Origin: Candidatus Bathyarchaeota archaeon
GTDB lineage: Archaea; Thermoproteota; Bathyarchaeia; 40CM-2-53-6; RBG-13-38-9
DNA length: 35,839 nt
Reading direction: 5' to 3'
Assembly (NCBI GenBank): GCA_018396915.1
Contig: JAGTRD010000002.1
Span: 112,706 to 148,544, forward strand
A model generated the notes under the pieces. The model was given only the letters and a program-made list of their open reading frames with translations. It was not told the DNA's origin and searched no databases. Positions within the stretch are counted from its first letter, which is position 1. Each line of letters starts with the position of its first letter. Below are positions 1-7,613 of this stretch, piece after piece. The position numbers were made by a program, and so were the translations under genes.

Positions 1-123
1 CATAGGCTATTCTACAAGATATGCAGAGACTGTGGAGTTAGAAACCCTGCTTCGGCATACAGGTGCAGGAAGTGTCGTGGTGGAAACCTCAGGTGGAAGA
101 AGCGAGAGCTAGGCGCCAAGTAG
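1..123 (+). CDS. rpl40e: Ribosomal protein eL40, C-terminal part (cut by window edge)
   Basis: The window opens inside this gene; 40 codons remain before the TAG stop. The peptide contains KICRDCGVRNPASAYRCRKC, two CxxC pairs spaced as in the zinc-ribbon protein eL40, followed by a basic tail ending in RELGAK. eL40 is a small zinc-binding protein of the large ribosomal subunit, about 50 residues in archaea, so only the first few residues are missing. It ends 6 bases before the stop of the convergent aspS gene. Family assignment is firm; the start lies outside the window. Confidence 0.88.
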   Translation, partial: HRLFYKICRDCGVRNPASAYRCRKCRGGNLRWKKRELGAK

Positions 124-129
124 TGAGTC

Positions 130-1461
130 TCAGGGTGTCAACCTGAACCTATCCCTTGGAAACAATACAACCTCCCTAATATTTCCTATTCTCAGAAGCG
201 CCATGAGAAGCCTATCCAATCCGAGCCCCCAACCTGCATGGGGCGGCATCCCATAATCATATGTTTTCAGATGGAATTCAAAGTTTGCAGGGTCAAGCCC
301 CTGCTTTCTGAGCCTCTCAACCACCTGCTCTTTCCTGTCGACCCTGCTGCCTCCTGACGTGATCTCTAACCATTCATACATCAGGTCGAATGCTTCACAG
401 GTCTGGCTAGAATCGTCCTTAGGTTTAATATAGAAAGGCCTCGTCTCTGTCGGCCAGTCTATGATGAAGTAGAACTCATTCCTATGAATCCTACCTAGGA
501 CCCTGTAGGCTGAGGTTGATAGGTCTTCCCCCCACTCTAGGCGATAACCGTTCTTGTTGAGTTGATCAACGATCTCTGAATACTTGTATCTCTTCAGGGG
601 CAAAACGATTTTTGGAAGATTCACCTTTAAAATATTGAGCTGATCCATACATTCATCACTGAGCTTTCTAAGAACATAGGCTAGAAGATCCTCCTGAAGT
701 TTCATGACGTCACCGTAATCGACGAATGCCTCCTCAACATCGACTGAGATAAACTCGTTGAGATGTCTTCTGGTATGAGATTCTTCAGCCCTGAAGTAGG
801 CCCCTATCTCATAAACCTTCTCGAATACTGTTATGAGCTCTTCCTTATATAGTTCAGGGCTCTGCGCCAAGTAGGCTCTACTTTTGAAATAGTCAACGGG
901 AAATAGGGCGGCGCCACCCTCTGCGGCTGTTGCTATTATCTTCGGAGTGTGAACTTCTATGAAACCTTGTTCATCAAGATACTCTCTTATTGCAGAGACT
1001 ACCTTATGTCTTACCTTGAATATCGCCCGAGACTCAGGCCTCCTCAGGTCCAGGATCCTAGCATCTAGTCTGACATCGATCTCAGCGTGAACCCTACCTG
1101 TCGGATCTAGTGGTAGGGGGTGGCTCGCCAAGCCTAAAACTTTGACCTCCCTCGGAATCACCTCAACCCCACGAGGCGCTTCGATTCTAGCGGAAACAAC
1201 TCCCTTGACACCAATAGCAGACTGCCTGCTGAGACTCTTCATCTTCTCCATAACTTCTGGAGATGTATTTCGGCGTGTTCCAGTTATCTGGATCAGACCC
1301 TCCTTATCACTCAGGGTTAGAAAGATTATGTTTCCATGGTCTCTTATGTCTTGTATCCAACCGAAGACAGTAACTTCGACACCATTGAGGTCTGGAGTTA
1401 CCATCGATGAATAATGTGTTCTCCTCCAGTCTTCGAGGGATTCGACACTCAAATCTTTCAC
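130..1461 (-). CDS. aspS: Aspartyl-tRNA synthetase, archaeal type
   Basis: 443 residues, normal length for archaeal AspRS, which charges tRNA-Asp (and tRNA-Asn in non-discriminating forms). The N-terminal OB-fold anticodon-binding domain (about residues 20-110) is followed by the class II catalytic core: motif 2 region FRAEESHTRRHLNEF near residue 225 and motif 3 GWGLGLDRLLMALL near residue 415, ending in the characteristic FPRDRFRLTP. The ATG at 1461 is preceded on the minus strand by a GGAG-type ribosome site and a TATA-like element. Whether it also charges tRNA-Asn cannot be decided here; no gatCAB or asnS gene is in view. AsnRS is the main alternative, but the C-terminus fits archaeal AspRS better. 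Confidence 0.93.
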   Translation of the reverse strand: MKDLSVESLEDWRRTHYSSMVTPDLNGVEVTVFGWIQDIRDHGNIIFLTLSDKEGLIQITGTRRNTSPEVMEKMKSLSRQSAIGVKGVVSARIEAPRGVEVIPREVKVLGLASHPLPLDPTGRVHAEIDVRLDARILDLRRPESRAIFKVRHKVVSAIREYLDEQGFIEVHTPKIIATAAEGGAALFPVDYFKSRAYLAQSPELYKEELITVFEKVYEIGAYFRAEESHTRRHLNEFISVDVEEAFVDYGDVMKLQEDLLAYVLRKLSDECMDQLNILKVNLPKIVLPLKRYKYSEIVDQLNKNGYRLEWGEDLSTSAYRVLGRIHRNEFYFIIDWPTETRPFYIKPKDDSSQTCEAFDLMYEWLEITSGGSRVDRKEQVVERLRKQGLDPANFEFHLKTYDYGMPPHAGWGLGLDRLLMALLRIGNIREVVLFPRDRFRLTP

Positions 1462-1487
1462 TCCAACACCTTGACTTATCCATTGAA

Positions 1488-1500
1488 CCCTTTAAGAATT
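1488..1500 (-). promoter_or_regulatory. Probable TATA box of aspS
   Basis: On the minus strand this reads AATTCTTAAAGGG, about 30-38 bases upstream of the aspS ATG. That is the distance expected for an archaeal TATA box of a transcript with a very short leader. Weak consensus match. Confidence 0.33.
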
Positions 1501-1556
1501 CTTGCCAGTCGAGTGATTAAAATATAAGCGGTGAAATAGGGAAAGGAGCTCTAAAC

Positions 1557-1722
1557 ATGACCGCCAACTATTTTGTTGTCAAGATAAGCAATCCTAAGAC
1601 GATGCCGGTGAAGCCTCCCCATTGATAGAGACCATGAGAGACCTAACCTTAAAAAAAAGAACCTACTTAAAATGGAGCACAAACCAAAGAAAGCTTTGGA
1701 GGCTATAAAAGACTTTGACTAG
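1557..1722 (+). pseudogene. Possible decayed or frameshifted small gene, unknown function
   Basis: A strong ribosome-binding sequence (AAAGGAG, 1542-1548) sits 8 bases before ATG 1557. The frame reads 22 codons (MTANYFVVKISNPK...) and stops at 1623-1625. The next frame is then open through a lysine-rich stretch to TAG at 1720-1722, reading MEHKPKKALEAIKDFD at the end. A single shift would make a basic protein of about 55 residues. I do not recognise it. It could equally be a real 22-residue peptide or chance; no BHB motif joining the two frames was found. Confidence 0.22.
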
Positions 1723-1782
1723 TGCTGTCAGTTGCAACCATAATGCATTTATTACCCATCCTTAATCATCTCTCCTAAGTCC

Positions 1783-1790
1783 ATATAAAA
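1783..1790 (+). promoter_or_regulatory. Probable TATA box of the KH-domain gene
   Basis: ATATAAAA lies about 75 bases before the presumed start codon, so the transcript would begin near 1812 and carry a leader of about 50 bases that can fold into the hairpin noted for this gap. Confidence 0.42.
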
Positions 1791-1861
1791 GTCGATATAT
1801 AACAGTGGCGAATCATGCTCTCAATAGAGAGATACAGCATCGGCTTCATATATACTAATGT

Positions 1862-2392
1862 TTGGAGGGGGCACATCTGGTAAAGACAAACTTGGACAAT
1901 TTCTGCGTCAAGAGTGGTGTTCTCTGTCCAAGATGTGAAGAGAAATTGAGGAGAGGCCAGATCACTGAGCTCGACCTAAGGATAATTAGAATTCTCAGCG
2001 AGCTTGAGAAGGAGTTCCCAATATTGCAAGATGTTTCTTTCGAAAGGGCTATCGAGTCTGGAGATGTCCTCGCAATTCTAGTCAACAAGCAGGATGTTGG
2101 CAAAATGTTAAGTTCAGGTGGGAAGATTATTCGCGCAATAGGCGAGAGGGTCGGCCGCAGGGTCAAAATTCTAGGCTATAGTGGAGACTCCAGACAGTTA
2201 ATTGAGGATCTCTTCAGTCCAATATCGATCCTAGCTATAAACACAGTATGGTTGCCTGACGAGACTACGGAGACTAAAGTGATCCTTCATGGTAGGAAGC
2301 CAAAACATATGCCGGTTGACTTTGAACTTGCAAGAAAACTGGCTAAAGAGATAAGTGGCATGACTTTGAGAGTTGAGTTTGAGAGCATGTGA
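1862..2392 (+). CDS. NusA-like KH-domain protein with N-terminal cysteine cluster
   Basis: Up to 176 residues from TTG 1862. Residues 15-25 hold FCVKSGVLCPRC, three cysteines of what is usually a four-cysteine knuckle in this archaeal family (the first is replaced). A KH domain follows, with its loop at SSGGKIIRAIGERVGR (about residues 84-99). The C-terminal part (INTVWLPD...) is typical of the archaeal NusA-like KH family, thought to bind RNA. The start is uncertain: the ribosome site GGAGGGG at 1864-1870 overlaps the TTG, so CTG 1877 or TTG 1892 may be used; homologues begin just before the cysteine cluster. It is followed by argF after 98 bases. Molecular role unproven. Confidence 0.75.
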   Translation: MEGAHLVKTNLDNFCVKSGVLCPRCEEKLRRGQITELDLRIIRILSELEKEFPILQDVSFERAIESGDVLAILVNKQDVGKMLSSGGKIIRAIGERVGRRVKILGYSGDSRQLIEDLFSPISILAINTVWLPDETTETKVILHGRKPKHMPVDFELARKLAKEISGMTLRVEFESM

Positions 2393-2444
2393 AAGACCCA
2401 ATCATTCATGAATGAATACCTAATTTCAGATGTGTTTAGGCAAC

Positions 2445-2454
2445 CATTTAAGTG
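2445..2454 (+). promoter_or_regulatory. Possible TATA box of argF
   Basis: CATTTAAGTG lies 37-46 bases before the argF ATG. Position and A/T content fit an archaeal promoter, but the match is loose. Confidence 0.3.
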
Positions 2455-2490
2455 TCTATGAATTGTTAATAGACTAATTCTGGTGAGAAT

Positions 2491-3435
2491 ATGAAGGGTA
2501 GAGACCTCATCACACTCCAAGACTATAGTAGGGATGAGATAATCAGCATCTTGGAGTTGGCCATGGAGTTTAAGAGTGGGAGAGCAGATGGACAACTTCC
2601 AAACAAGAGTCTGGCCATGATATTTCAAAAGCCATCGACCCGAACATCGCATCAACCTGAAGATTGATGCGATCGGAGAAGAGTATCTTTTGAAGTAGCC
2701 ATGCGTCAACTCGGTGGGTATGCTCTATACCTCAACTGGACAGACCTCCAGCTCGGTAGGGGCGAGACGGTAGCAGACACCGCAAGAACCATAAGCAGGT
2801 ATGTCGACGGTATAGTCGCCAGAGTAAATAAACACCATACGCTTATTGAGCTGGCAGAGTATGCTATAGTCCCAGTTATAAATGGCTTATCAGATCTGAA
2901 CCATCCACTTCAAACTTTAGCAGACCTTATGACCATATTGGAGAAGAAGGGGAGATTCGAAGGCTTGAAACTGTGTTATGTAGGAGATGGAAACAACGTA
3001 TGCAACTCACTCCTAATCGGATGCTCGAAAGTTGGCTTGGACATAGTTGTCTCATGCCCTGAAGGATATGAGCCAAACCCAGAATTCCTAGACAACGCAA
3101 GAAGAAACTGTAAGGCTTCGGGTTCAAACGTAAAGTTGGAGAGAAATCCAAGAGAGGCAGCCGCAGACGCGGACATAATATATACAGACGTTATAGTGAG
3201 TATGGGTCAGGAGTCTGATCGAGAAAGAAAACTTAAAACTTTCCTTCCGGAGTACCAGGTGAATCCAGAGATTATAGAAGCAGCCAAGGGCGACGTAATC
3301 TTCATGCACCCACTACCATGCAGAAGAGGAGAAGAAGTGACAAGCTCCGTGATAGATGGACTAGCATCAGTAGTCTGGGACCAAGCCGAGAACAGGCTCC
3401 ACACAACGAAGGCCGTACTCTCCCTCATCCTATGA
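2491..3435 (+). CDS. argF: Ornithine carbamoyltransferase, interrupted by a BHB intron
   Basis: Makes citrulline from ornithine and carbamoyl phosphate in arginine synthesis. The coding sequence is join(2491..2645, 2679..3435), 303 residues, normal for the family. Read straight through, it stops at TGA 2665-2667 after 58 codons. Removing the 33-base insert restores PSTRTRVSFEVAMRQLGG, the carbamoyl-phosphate loop (S49-T-R-T-R53), with Thr52 split AC|A. Further motifs: GDGNNVCNSLL and TDVIVSMGQE, the ornithine-side DxxxSMG signature. Oddity: the family motif HCLPA reads HPLPC (residues 262-266), so the usual substrate-binding cysteine is shifted. A related carbamoyltransferase activity is therefore possible. 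The downstream frame also offers ATG 2701, but starting there would lose the essential STRTR loop. Confidence 0.88.
2646..2678 (+). other. Archaeal BHB intron inside argF mRNA (33 nt)
   Basis: The geometry is exact. A 4-bp central helix pairs CCGA 2640-2643 with TCGG 2673-2676. The 5' three-base bulge is ACA (2644-2646) and the 3' bulge is AGA (2677-2679). The inner 9-bp helix pairs TCGCATCAA (2647-2655) with TTGATGCGA (2664-2672) around an 8-base loop. The archaeal splicing endonuclease cuts after the second bulge base on each side, giving intron 2646-2678. The rejoined codon is ACA (Thr52), followed by AGA (Arg53), which is exactly the conserved enzyme sequence. The outer exon-exon helix is absent, as in relaxed motifs of TACK archaea. 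The known precedent for mRNA introns of this kind is cbf5; an argF case is new to me. Confidence 0.9.
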
Positions 3436-3459
3436 AATGAAAAAGAATGGAATGAGGAT

Positions 3460-4272
3460 TTGCCAGCCATTATATTGGCGTCAAACAACGATCCTGCTGC
3501 ATCGAATATTACTGAGAAGCTAATAACAAATTTCGGATTCACATTCGAGACAAATTATGAGGGAGATGATCTTTACAGGAAAGGCGACCTGAAACTCCTG
3601 AAGACGAACAGAGATATTCTCCATTTGAGAAGGCTTGATCCAAAGTTGAAGTTTGATACAGTGATCTGCGTATCTAGACATAGTAGTACGAGTGGAAAGC
3701 CAACACTGACAGCCCATACACCTGGCAATTTATGTTCAGAAGCTCCTATGGGTGGAGAGGCAAGAAGAATCGCCTTAGCAGACCCTTACAGGTTGAGGTC
3801 GGCGATAATCAGCTTAATTGAGGCAGCGGAGCAACTTGACCTCAAAGATTATTCAGTCTCCCTTGAGGCTACACACCATGGACCGACAGAACTTACCGTG
3901 CCAGTGCTTTTCATTGAGATAGGCAGTACCCCCAAACACTGGTTGGATATGAAGGCTGGGGAAGCCGCAGCCTCAGCTACTTTGAGAGCCGCCATGGAAA
4001 GTTCTATTGGAAAATCAGCAGTCGGCTTCGGCGGTGGACATTACGCTCCGAAACACACAAGGTATGTAGTTGAAGAAGGATTCGCTGTTGGCCACATAAT
4101 ACCCGAACATTTCTTTGAAGAGTATGAGCCCAACATAGTCGACTCAGCGTTCAGAAAGACTATTGGCGGATGCAGGACAGCCCTAGTAGACTGGAAAGGT
4201 CTCAAATCGGAGCATAGAAGAATACTCCTCTCAAGACTTGGACTGATAGGTGTAGAGATCATAAAATCATAG
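3460..4272 (+). CDS. dtdA: D-aminoacyl-tRNA deacylase, GEK1 type
   Basis: 270 residues. Archaeal/plant DtdA removes D-amino acids wrongly attached to tRNA, using zinc, and acts in the cytoplasm as translation quality control. Characteristic stretches are TAHTPGN near residue 85, EATHHGPTEL near residue 140 and GGGHYAPKHT near residue 190, all histidine-rich and conserved in the family. The start is TTG 3460, preceded by ATGAGG; the protein then opens with PAIILASNNDPAASNI, as in homologues. It lies 24 bases after argF and is probably co-transcribed. Length and motifs are complete. Confidence 0.9.
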   Translation: MPAIILASNNDPAASNITEKLITNFGFTFETNYEGDDLYRKGDLKLLKTNRDILHLRRLDPKLKFDTVICVSRHSSTSGKPTLTAHTPGNLCSEAPMGGEARRIALADPYRLRSAIISLIEAAEQLDLKDYSVSLEATHHGPTELTVPVLFIEIGSTPKHWLDMKAGEAAASATLRAAMESSIGKSAVGFGGGHYAPKHTRYVVEEGFAVGHIIPEHFFEEYEPNIVDSAFRKTIGGCRTALVDWKGLKSEHRRILLSRLGLIGVEIIKS

Positions 4273-4402
4273 AGGCCGAAAGAGCCCATGCATGTAAAAT
4301 GTTTAAGCGAAAAACTATTGAAAGGTTTATTTGCCCCCCATTATCTCCTATCCTCAACTCAGATAGTGACAGATTGATAAGAAAATTGTTGAGGTCTGGC
4401 AT

Positions 4403-4579
4403 TTGGATATTGAAAGATTCATAGAGTCTACCAAGAGGCTGATCCGTGCATCCTCCAAACCGACAAGGGAAGAGTTCTGGCTTATGCTACGTATCTCCAT
4501 ACTTGGGATAGGACTCATCGGCGGAATAGGATTCATGGTCAGGATCCTATTTCTCTTCCTAGGCACAGGAACCACGTAA
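4403..4579 (+). CDS. secE: Preprotein translocase subunit SecE (Sec61 gamma)
   Basis: A 58-residue protein from TTG 4403, with a GAGGT ribosome site at 4391-4395. The N-terminal amphipathic helix (FIESTKRLIRASSKPTREEF) carries the conserved KPTREEF motif and is followed by one transmembrane segment (about residues 27-53, rich in I, L, G and F). This is the standard architecture of SecE, which clamps the SecY channel in the cytoplasmic membrane. It stands directly before spt5, the usual archaeal gene order secE-spt5-rplK-rplA. The first 130 bases upstream (4273-4402) contain only AT-rich promoter-like sequence. Confidence 0.88.
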   Translation: MDIERFIESTKRLIRASSKPTREEFWLMLRISILGIGLIGGIGFMVRILFLFLGTGTT

Positions 4580-4586
4580 TAGTTCT

Positions 4587-5075
4587 GTGGAAGTTGAGCC
4601 TATGATCTTCGCGATTAGAACGACGAGTGGCCAAGAAAGAGCGGTTGCTGAAGTCCTAACATCGAAAGCAGCCTTGAAGAAGCTGCCGATATTCTCAGTC
4701 ATGTTTACTGAAGCCATTAAGGGATACGTATTCGTCGAGGCTCCAGGCCCCCATACAGTAGACGAAGCCATGGCGGGGATAAAACATGCCAGAACAAAGA
4801 CTAAGGGAGCTATCCAACTATCTTCAATTGAACGTTTCATAAAGGTCAGACCCACTATAGATGAGTTGAGTGACTCCGACATGGTCGAGGTCATCGCAGG
4901 GCCTTTCAGAGGCCTCAAGGCTAGGATCACACATATGGACAAGGTGAAGGGGGAGGTGACTATAGAGCTTCTCGAGGAGGGATTCGCCACCTTACCAATA
5001 ACGGTACATGCAGACTACCTGAGAAGAATATCAAAGGGCACAGGTGAAGAGGTTGGGAGAAAAGAAAACGGTTGA
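4587..5075 (+). CDS. spt5: Transcription elongation factor Spt5 (NusG family)
   Basis: 162 residues from GTG 4587. The N-terminal NGN domain (about residues 7-90, starting MIFAIRTTSGQERAVAEVL) binds the RNA polymerase clamp. A KOW domain follows (about residues 100-150), with VEVIAGPFRGLKARI as the KOW core. Archaeal Spt5 partners the small zinc protein Spt4 to make polymerase processive and to couple it to ribosomes. It begins 7 bases after secE, and its 3' end overlaps the uL11 gene, pointing to one operon. Confidence 0.93.
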   Translation: MEVEPMIFAIRTTSGQERAVAEVLTSKAALKKLPIFSVMFTEAIKGYVFVEAPGPHTVDEAMAGIKHARTKTKGAIQLSSIERFIKVRPTIDELSDSDMVEVIAGPFRGLKARITHMDKVKGEVTIELLEEGFATLPITVHADYLRRISKGTGEEVGRKENG

Positions 5076-5544
5076 AGCATTGATTAATGGGGGAGAGGCG
5101 ACGGCTGGACCTCCTTTAGGCCCATCTTTGGGGCCTTTAGGGGTAAACGTCTTACAGATAGTCAACGCTATCAACGAATTGACGAAAGCATATGCTGGAA
5201 TGAAAGTTCCAGTGAAGGTGATTGTAGACGTCGATACGAAATCATTTGAAGTTGAAATAGGAACGCCGTCAACATCAGCCTTAATAATCAGGGAGCTAGG
5301 GGTTGAGAAAGGATCTGGAAACCCTAAGGCTGAGAAAATAGGCAACCTACCGATCGAAAAAGCTCTAAAAATAGCTCAAATGAAGATGAAGGATACATAC
5401 TCAAAAGATGTTAAGGCAGCATTAAAGGAGATCCTAGGAACGTTCGTCAGCATGGGGGTAACAGTTGAGAATAAGGATCCTAGGGAGATACAGAAGGATA
5501 TAGACCGTGGAATATATGAGGAACTATTCAAAGGTGAATCTTAA
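5053..5544 (+). CDS. rplK: Ribosomal protein uL11
   Basis: About 163 residues. uL11 forms the base of the ribosomal stalk and binds the GTPase-associated region of 23S rRNA together with uL10. The motif GPPLGPSLGPLGVNVLQIV near residue 20 is diagnostic; the C-terminal RNA-binding domain follows. I place the start at TTG 5053 because GGTGA at 5043-5047 sits 5 bases upstream and the protein then begins MGEKKTVEAL like homologues; GTG 5044 is the in-frame alternative. Either way it overlaps the end of spt5 by more than 20 bases. Confidence 0.93.
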   Translation: MGEKKTVEALINGGEATAGPPLGPSLGPLGVNVLQIVNAINELTKAYAGMKVPVKVIVDVDTKSFEVEIGTPSTSALIIRELGVEKGSGNPKAEKIGNLPIEKALKIAQMKMKDTYSKDVKAALKEILGTFVSMGVTVENKDPREIQKDIDRGIYEELFKGES

Positions 5545-5597
5545 AAGTCAAAACTGAAGTACTCGAAACGTTCATTAAAGCCTTTTCATGGATGTAA

Positions 5598-6281
5598 TTG
5601 CGCCATACCCTAGGTCCAGAGGTGCGTCCCTTGCCAATCTCAAATGAGAGTGTTAGAAAAGCCTTGAGTGAGATCAGGAGTCAGGAGAGACGCGGATTTA
5701 ACGAGTCTGTGGAACTCATAATAAAACTAAGGGACATAGATCTAAAAAAACCTGAGAACAGACTCAATGAGGTAGTAGTACTACCCCATAAACTAGGCAA
5801 ACCTGTAAAGATTTGTGTAATAGCAACCGGAGACCTAGCCCTGAAATCTAAAGAAGCAAACGCGGATCTGGTCATAGGTAGAGAGCAGCTGGAAGATTTT
5901 GCTAAAGATAAGAGGTTGGCTAGAAAGTTGCAGAGGGGGTACGATTTCTTCATTTCAGAGGCGCCCCTCATGCCCCTTGTTGGCAGGACGATAGGACCTA
6001 TCCTTGGGCCTAGGGGGAAGATGCCTACACCAATCCAGATCAATACACCAATACAAGAGGTTATAGATCAAGCTAGGAGGACCGTAAGGATAAGGGTTAG
6101 GGAACAGCCTGTCATACAGTGCAGAGTAGGAACCTGCGAGTCATCCGACGAAGAGTTAACGGAGAATATTCAAGCAGTCATCACAAGAGTAGAGGGAAGA
6201 CTAGAACGAGGCTCAAGAAACATCTCCGGAATCATGATAAAGAAATCTATGGGACCTCCAATATCCATACCGTTGCAGTGA
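5598..6281 (+). CDS. rplA: Ribosomal protein uL1
   Basis: Up to 227 residues. uL1 builds the mobile L1 stalk that moves deacylated tRNA out of the E site, and in archaea it can also repress its own operon by binding mRNA. Family markers: FNESVELIIKLRDIDLKKPENR near residue 35, LMPLVGRTIGPILGPRGKMP near residue 125 and the C-terminal SMGPPISI. The start is uncertain: TTG 5598 has a poor ribosome site, and GTG 5622 would give a protein closer to the usual N-terminus. It is followed 6 bases later by rplJ. Confidence 0.92.
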   Translation: MRHTLGPEVRPLPISNESVRKALSEIRSQERRGFNESVELIIKLRDIDLKKPENRLNEVVVLPHKLGKPVKICVIATGDLALKSKEANADLVIGREQLEDFAKDKRLARKLQRGYDFFISEAPLMPLVGRTIGPILGPRGKMPTPIQINTPIQEVIDQARRTVRIRVREQPVIQCRVGTCESSDEELTENIQAVITRVEGRLERGSRNISGIMIKKSMGPPISIPLQ

Positions 6282-6287
6282 TGTGGA

Positions 6288-7160
6288 ATGTCTGTTAGAA
6301 AGATATCTCTGAAGAAGGAGTTGGCTATGGAGAGGGTGAAGAAAGCCCTCATAAAGCATAAGGTAATAGCTGCAGCGGACCTGACAAAAGTCAGGTCAAC
6401 TCAGATCCAAGAGGTTCGAAAGATGCTCAGGGGAAGAGCCGAGATACTGGTGGCAAAGAACACCATCTTCAGAATGGCATGTAAAGAACTTGAAGGTGAA
6501 AGGAAGAATATATTAAAATATGCTGAATCACTCAACGGACCATTCGCACTCATCCTCACAGGTATGAATCCGTTCGAGCTAATTCTATTTCTAAACAAGA
6601 ATAAGGTCAAGGTTCCAGCCAAAGGTGGAGACATAGCAACAGGCGACATAATAGTCCCAGCCGGAAACACAGGCCTGCCACCTGGACCCATAATCAGCGA
6701 GTTTGGAGAAGTCAAGATACCTACCAGGATAGAGTCTGGAAGCATATGGGTAACGAAAGATACAGTAGTGGCAAGGAAGGGAGACATAATATCTGCAAAA
6801 CTCGCATCCGTCCTGACGAGACTAGGTATGAAACCTATGGAGACCGGACTCTCTCTAATAGCCGCATATGATGGTGAGATTATTCTTGACAGAGAGATGT
6901 TGAAGCTAGACCTTGAAGAATATAGGGAAAACATCGTTGAGGCCACTTTTAAAGCATTAAACGTGGCATGTGAAGCAGGATACCTTACGAGTGTGACCGC
7001 CCTACCTATCTTCAGGAAGGCGTTGAATCAAGCCTCAGCCCTTGCTTTGGCTGCTGAATACATCACACCGGAGACCATAAACCCGTTATTGAGAGCCGCA
7101 TATTTGAGCATGATGACTCTAAACAACATAATAGCCATGAAGAATCCTGAGGCAGCTTAG
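6288..7160 (+). CDS. rplJ: Ribosomal stalk protein uL10 (P0), short tail
   Basis: 290 residues. The N-terminal rRNA-binding domain (MLRGRAEILVAKNTIFRMA region, about residues 45-65) is followed by the archaeal insertion domain (about 110-180) and a C-terminal helical spine that binds P1 dimers. The protein ends at NNIIAMKNPEAA. Many archaeal P0 proteins are 40-50 residues longer and finish with an acidic linker and a GLGALFG-like tip that recruits elongation factors; that tail is missing here, while P1 (next gene) has it. No frameshift or BHB motif was found that would restore a tail in the 74 bases before rpl12. Confidence 0.92.
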   Translation: MSVRKISLKKELAMERVKKALIKHKVIAAADLTKVRSTQIQEVRKMLRGRAEILVAKNTIFRMACKELEGERKNILKYAESLNGPFALILTGMNPFELILFLNKNKVKVPAKGGDIATGDIIVPAGNTGLPPGPIISEFGEVKIPTRIESGSIWVTKDTVVARKGDIISAKLASVLTRLGMKPMETGLSLIAAYDGEIILDREMLKLDLEEYRENIVEATFKALNVACEAGYLTSVTALPIFRKALNQASALALAAEYITPETINPLLRAAYLSMMTLNNIIAMKNPEAA

Positions 7161-7234
7161 GTTAGGGCAACCCTCAAATCAAAAAGAAACGCTTAAGAGT
7201 CAAGGATCATAGCACGTGTAGGAACCTCAAGCAA

Positions 7235-7552
7235 ATGGAGGAGACAGGGTTGAAGTATATATATGCAGCATTGCTGTTACATTCAGCCTCGAAACCCGTG
7301 GATGAAAAGAATCTGAGGAAGGTGTTGACAGCCATTGAGGAGGAGATCGATGAAGCCAGATTGAAGGCACTGACAGCAGCCTTATCAGAAATAAACATAG
7401 ATGAGGTTCTCAAGCAGGCCTCAACTCTCACATATGCACCTACACCTCCCCCGACGAAAGTTGCGGCGCCAGCTGAAGCGAAGGTCGAGGAGAAAAAGGA
7501 AGAGAAAAAGGAAGAGGAAGCCCTAGCAGGTTTAGGCGCCCTATTCGGATGA
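7235..7552 (+). CDS. rpl12: Ribosomal stalk protein P1 (archaeal L12)
   Basis: 105 residues with the expected three parts: an N-terminal helical dimerisation domain ([13 protein letters not shown], residues 6-18, to about residue 62), a proline/alanine hinge, and a highly charged Glu/Lys tract leading to the conserved tip GLGALFG. Several P1 dimers attach to uL10 and recruit translational GTPases. ATG 7235 follows uL10 after 74 bases. The family match is unambiguous. Confidence 0.94.
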   Translation: MEETGLKYIYAALLLHSASKPVDEKNLRKVLTAIEEEIDEARLKALTAALSEINIDEVLKQASTLTYAPTPPPTKVAAPAEAKVEEKKEEKKEEEALAGLGALFG

Positions 7553-7613
7553 GAATGGCTGGCAATTCTATCCAATTCCTCTAATCTTCAAATAATGCTC
7601 GAGGCCACCTAGA

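Larger units (their letters stand above)
1462..1861. other. 400-base intergenic region between aspS and the KH-domain gene
   Basis: No intact gene is seen. The left part holds the aspS promoter. The middle (1557-1722) holds a possible decayed short reading frame listed separately. The right part has a TATA-like element at 1783-1790 and a leader that can form a hairpin (CTCTC at 1818-1822 with GAGAG at 1827-1831, optionally extended by ATG/CAT at 1815-1817/1838-1840). I see no tRNA, rRNA or repeat array. Confidence 0.6.

Noticed and set aside
2646-2678. Insert as a transposon footprint or frameshift error
   Set aside because: There are no target-site duplications, the length is a multiple of three, and the exact BHB plus exact restoration of the protein argue for an intron.
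2701-3435. argF starting at ATG 2701 as a short protein
   Set aside because: It would lack the carbamoyl-phosphate-binding domain start and STRTR; the upstream frame and the intron explain the gene fully.
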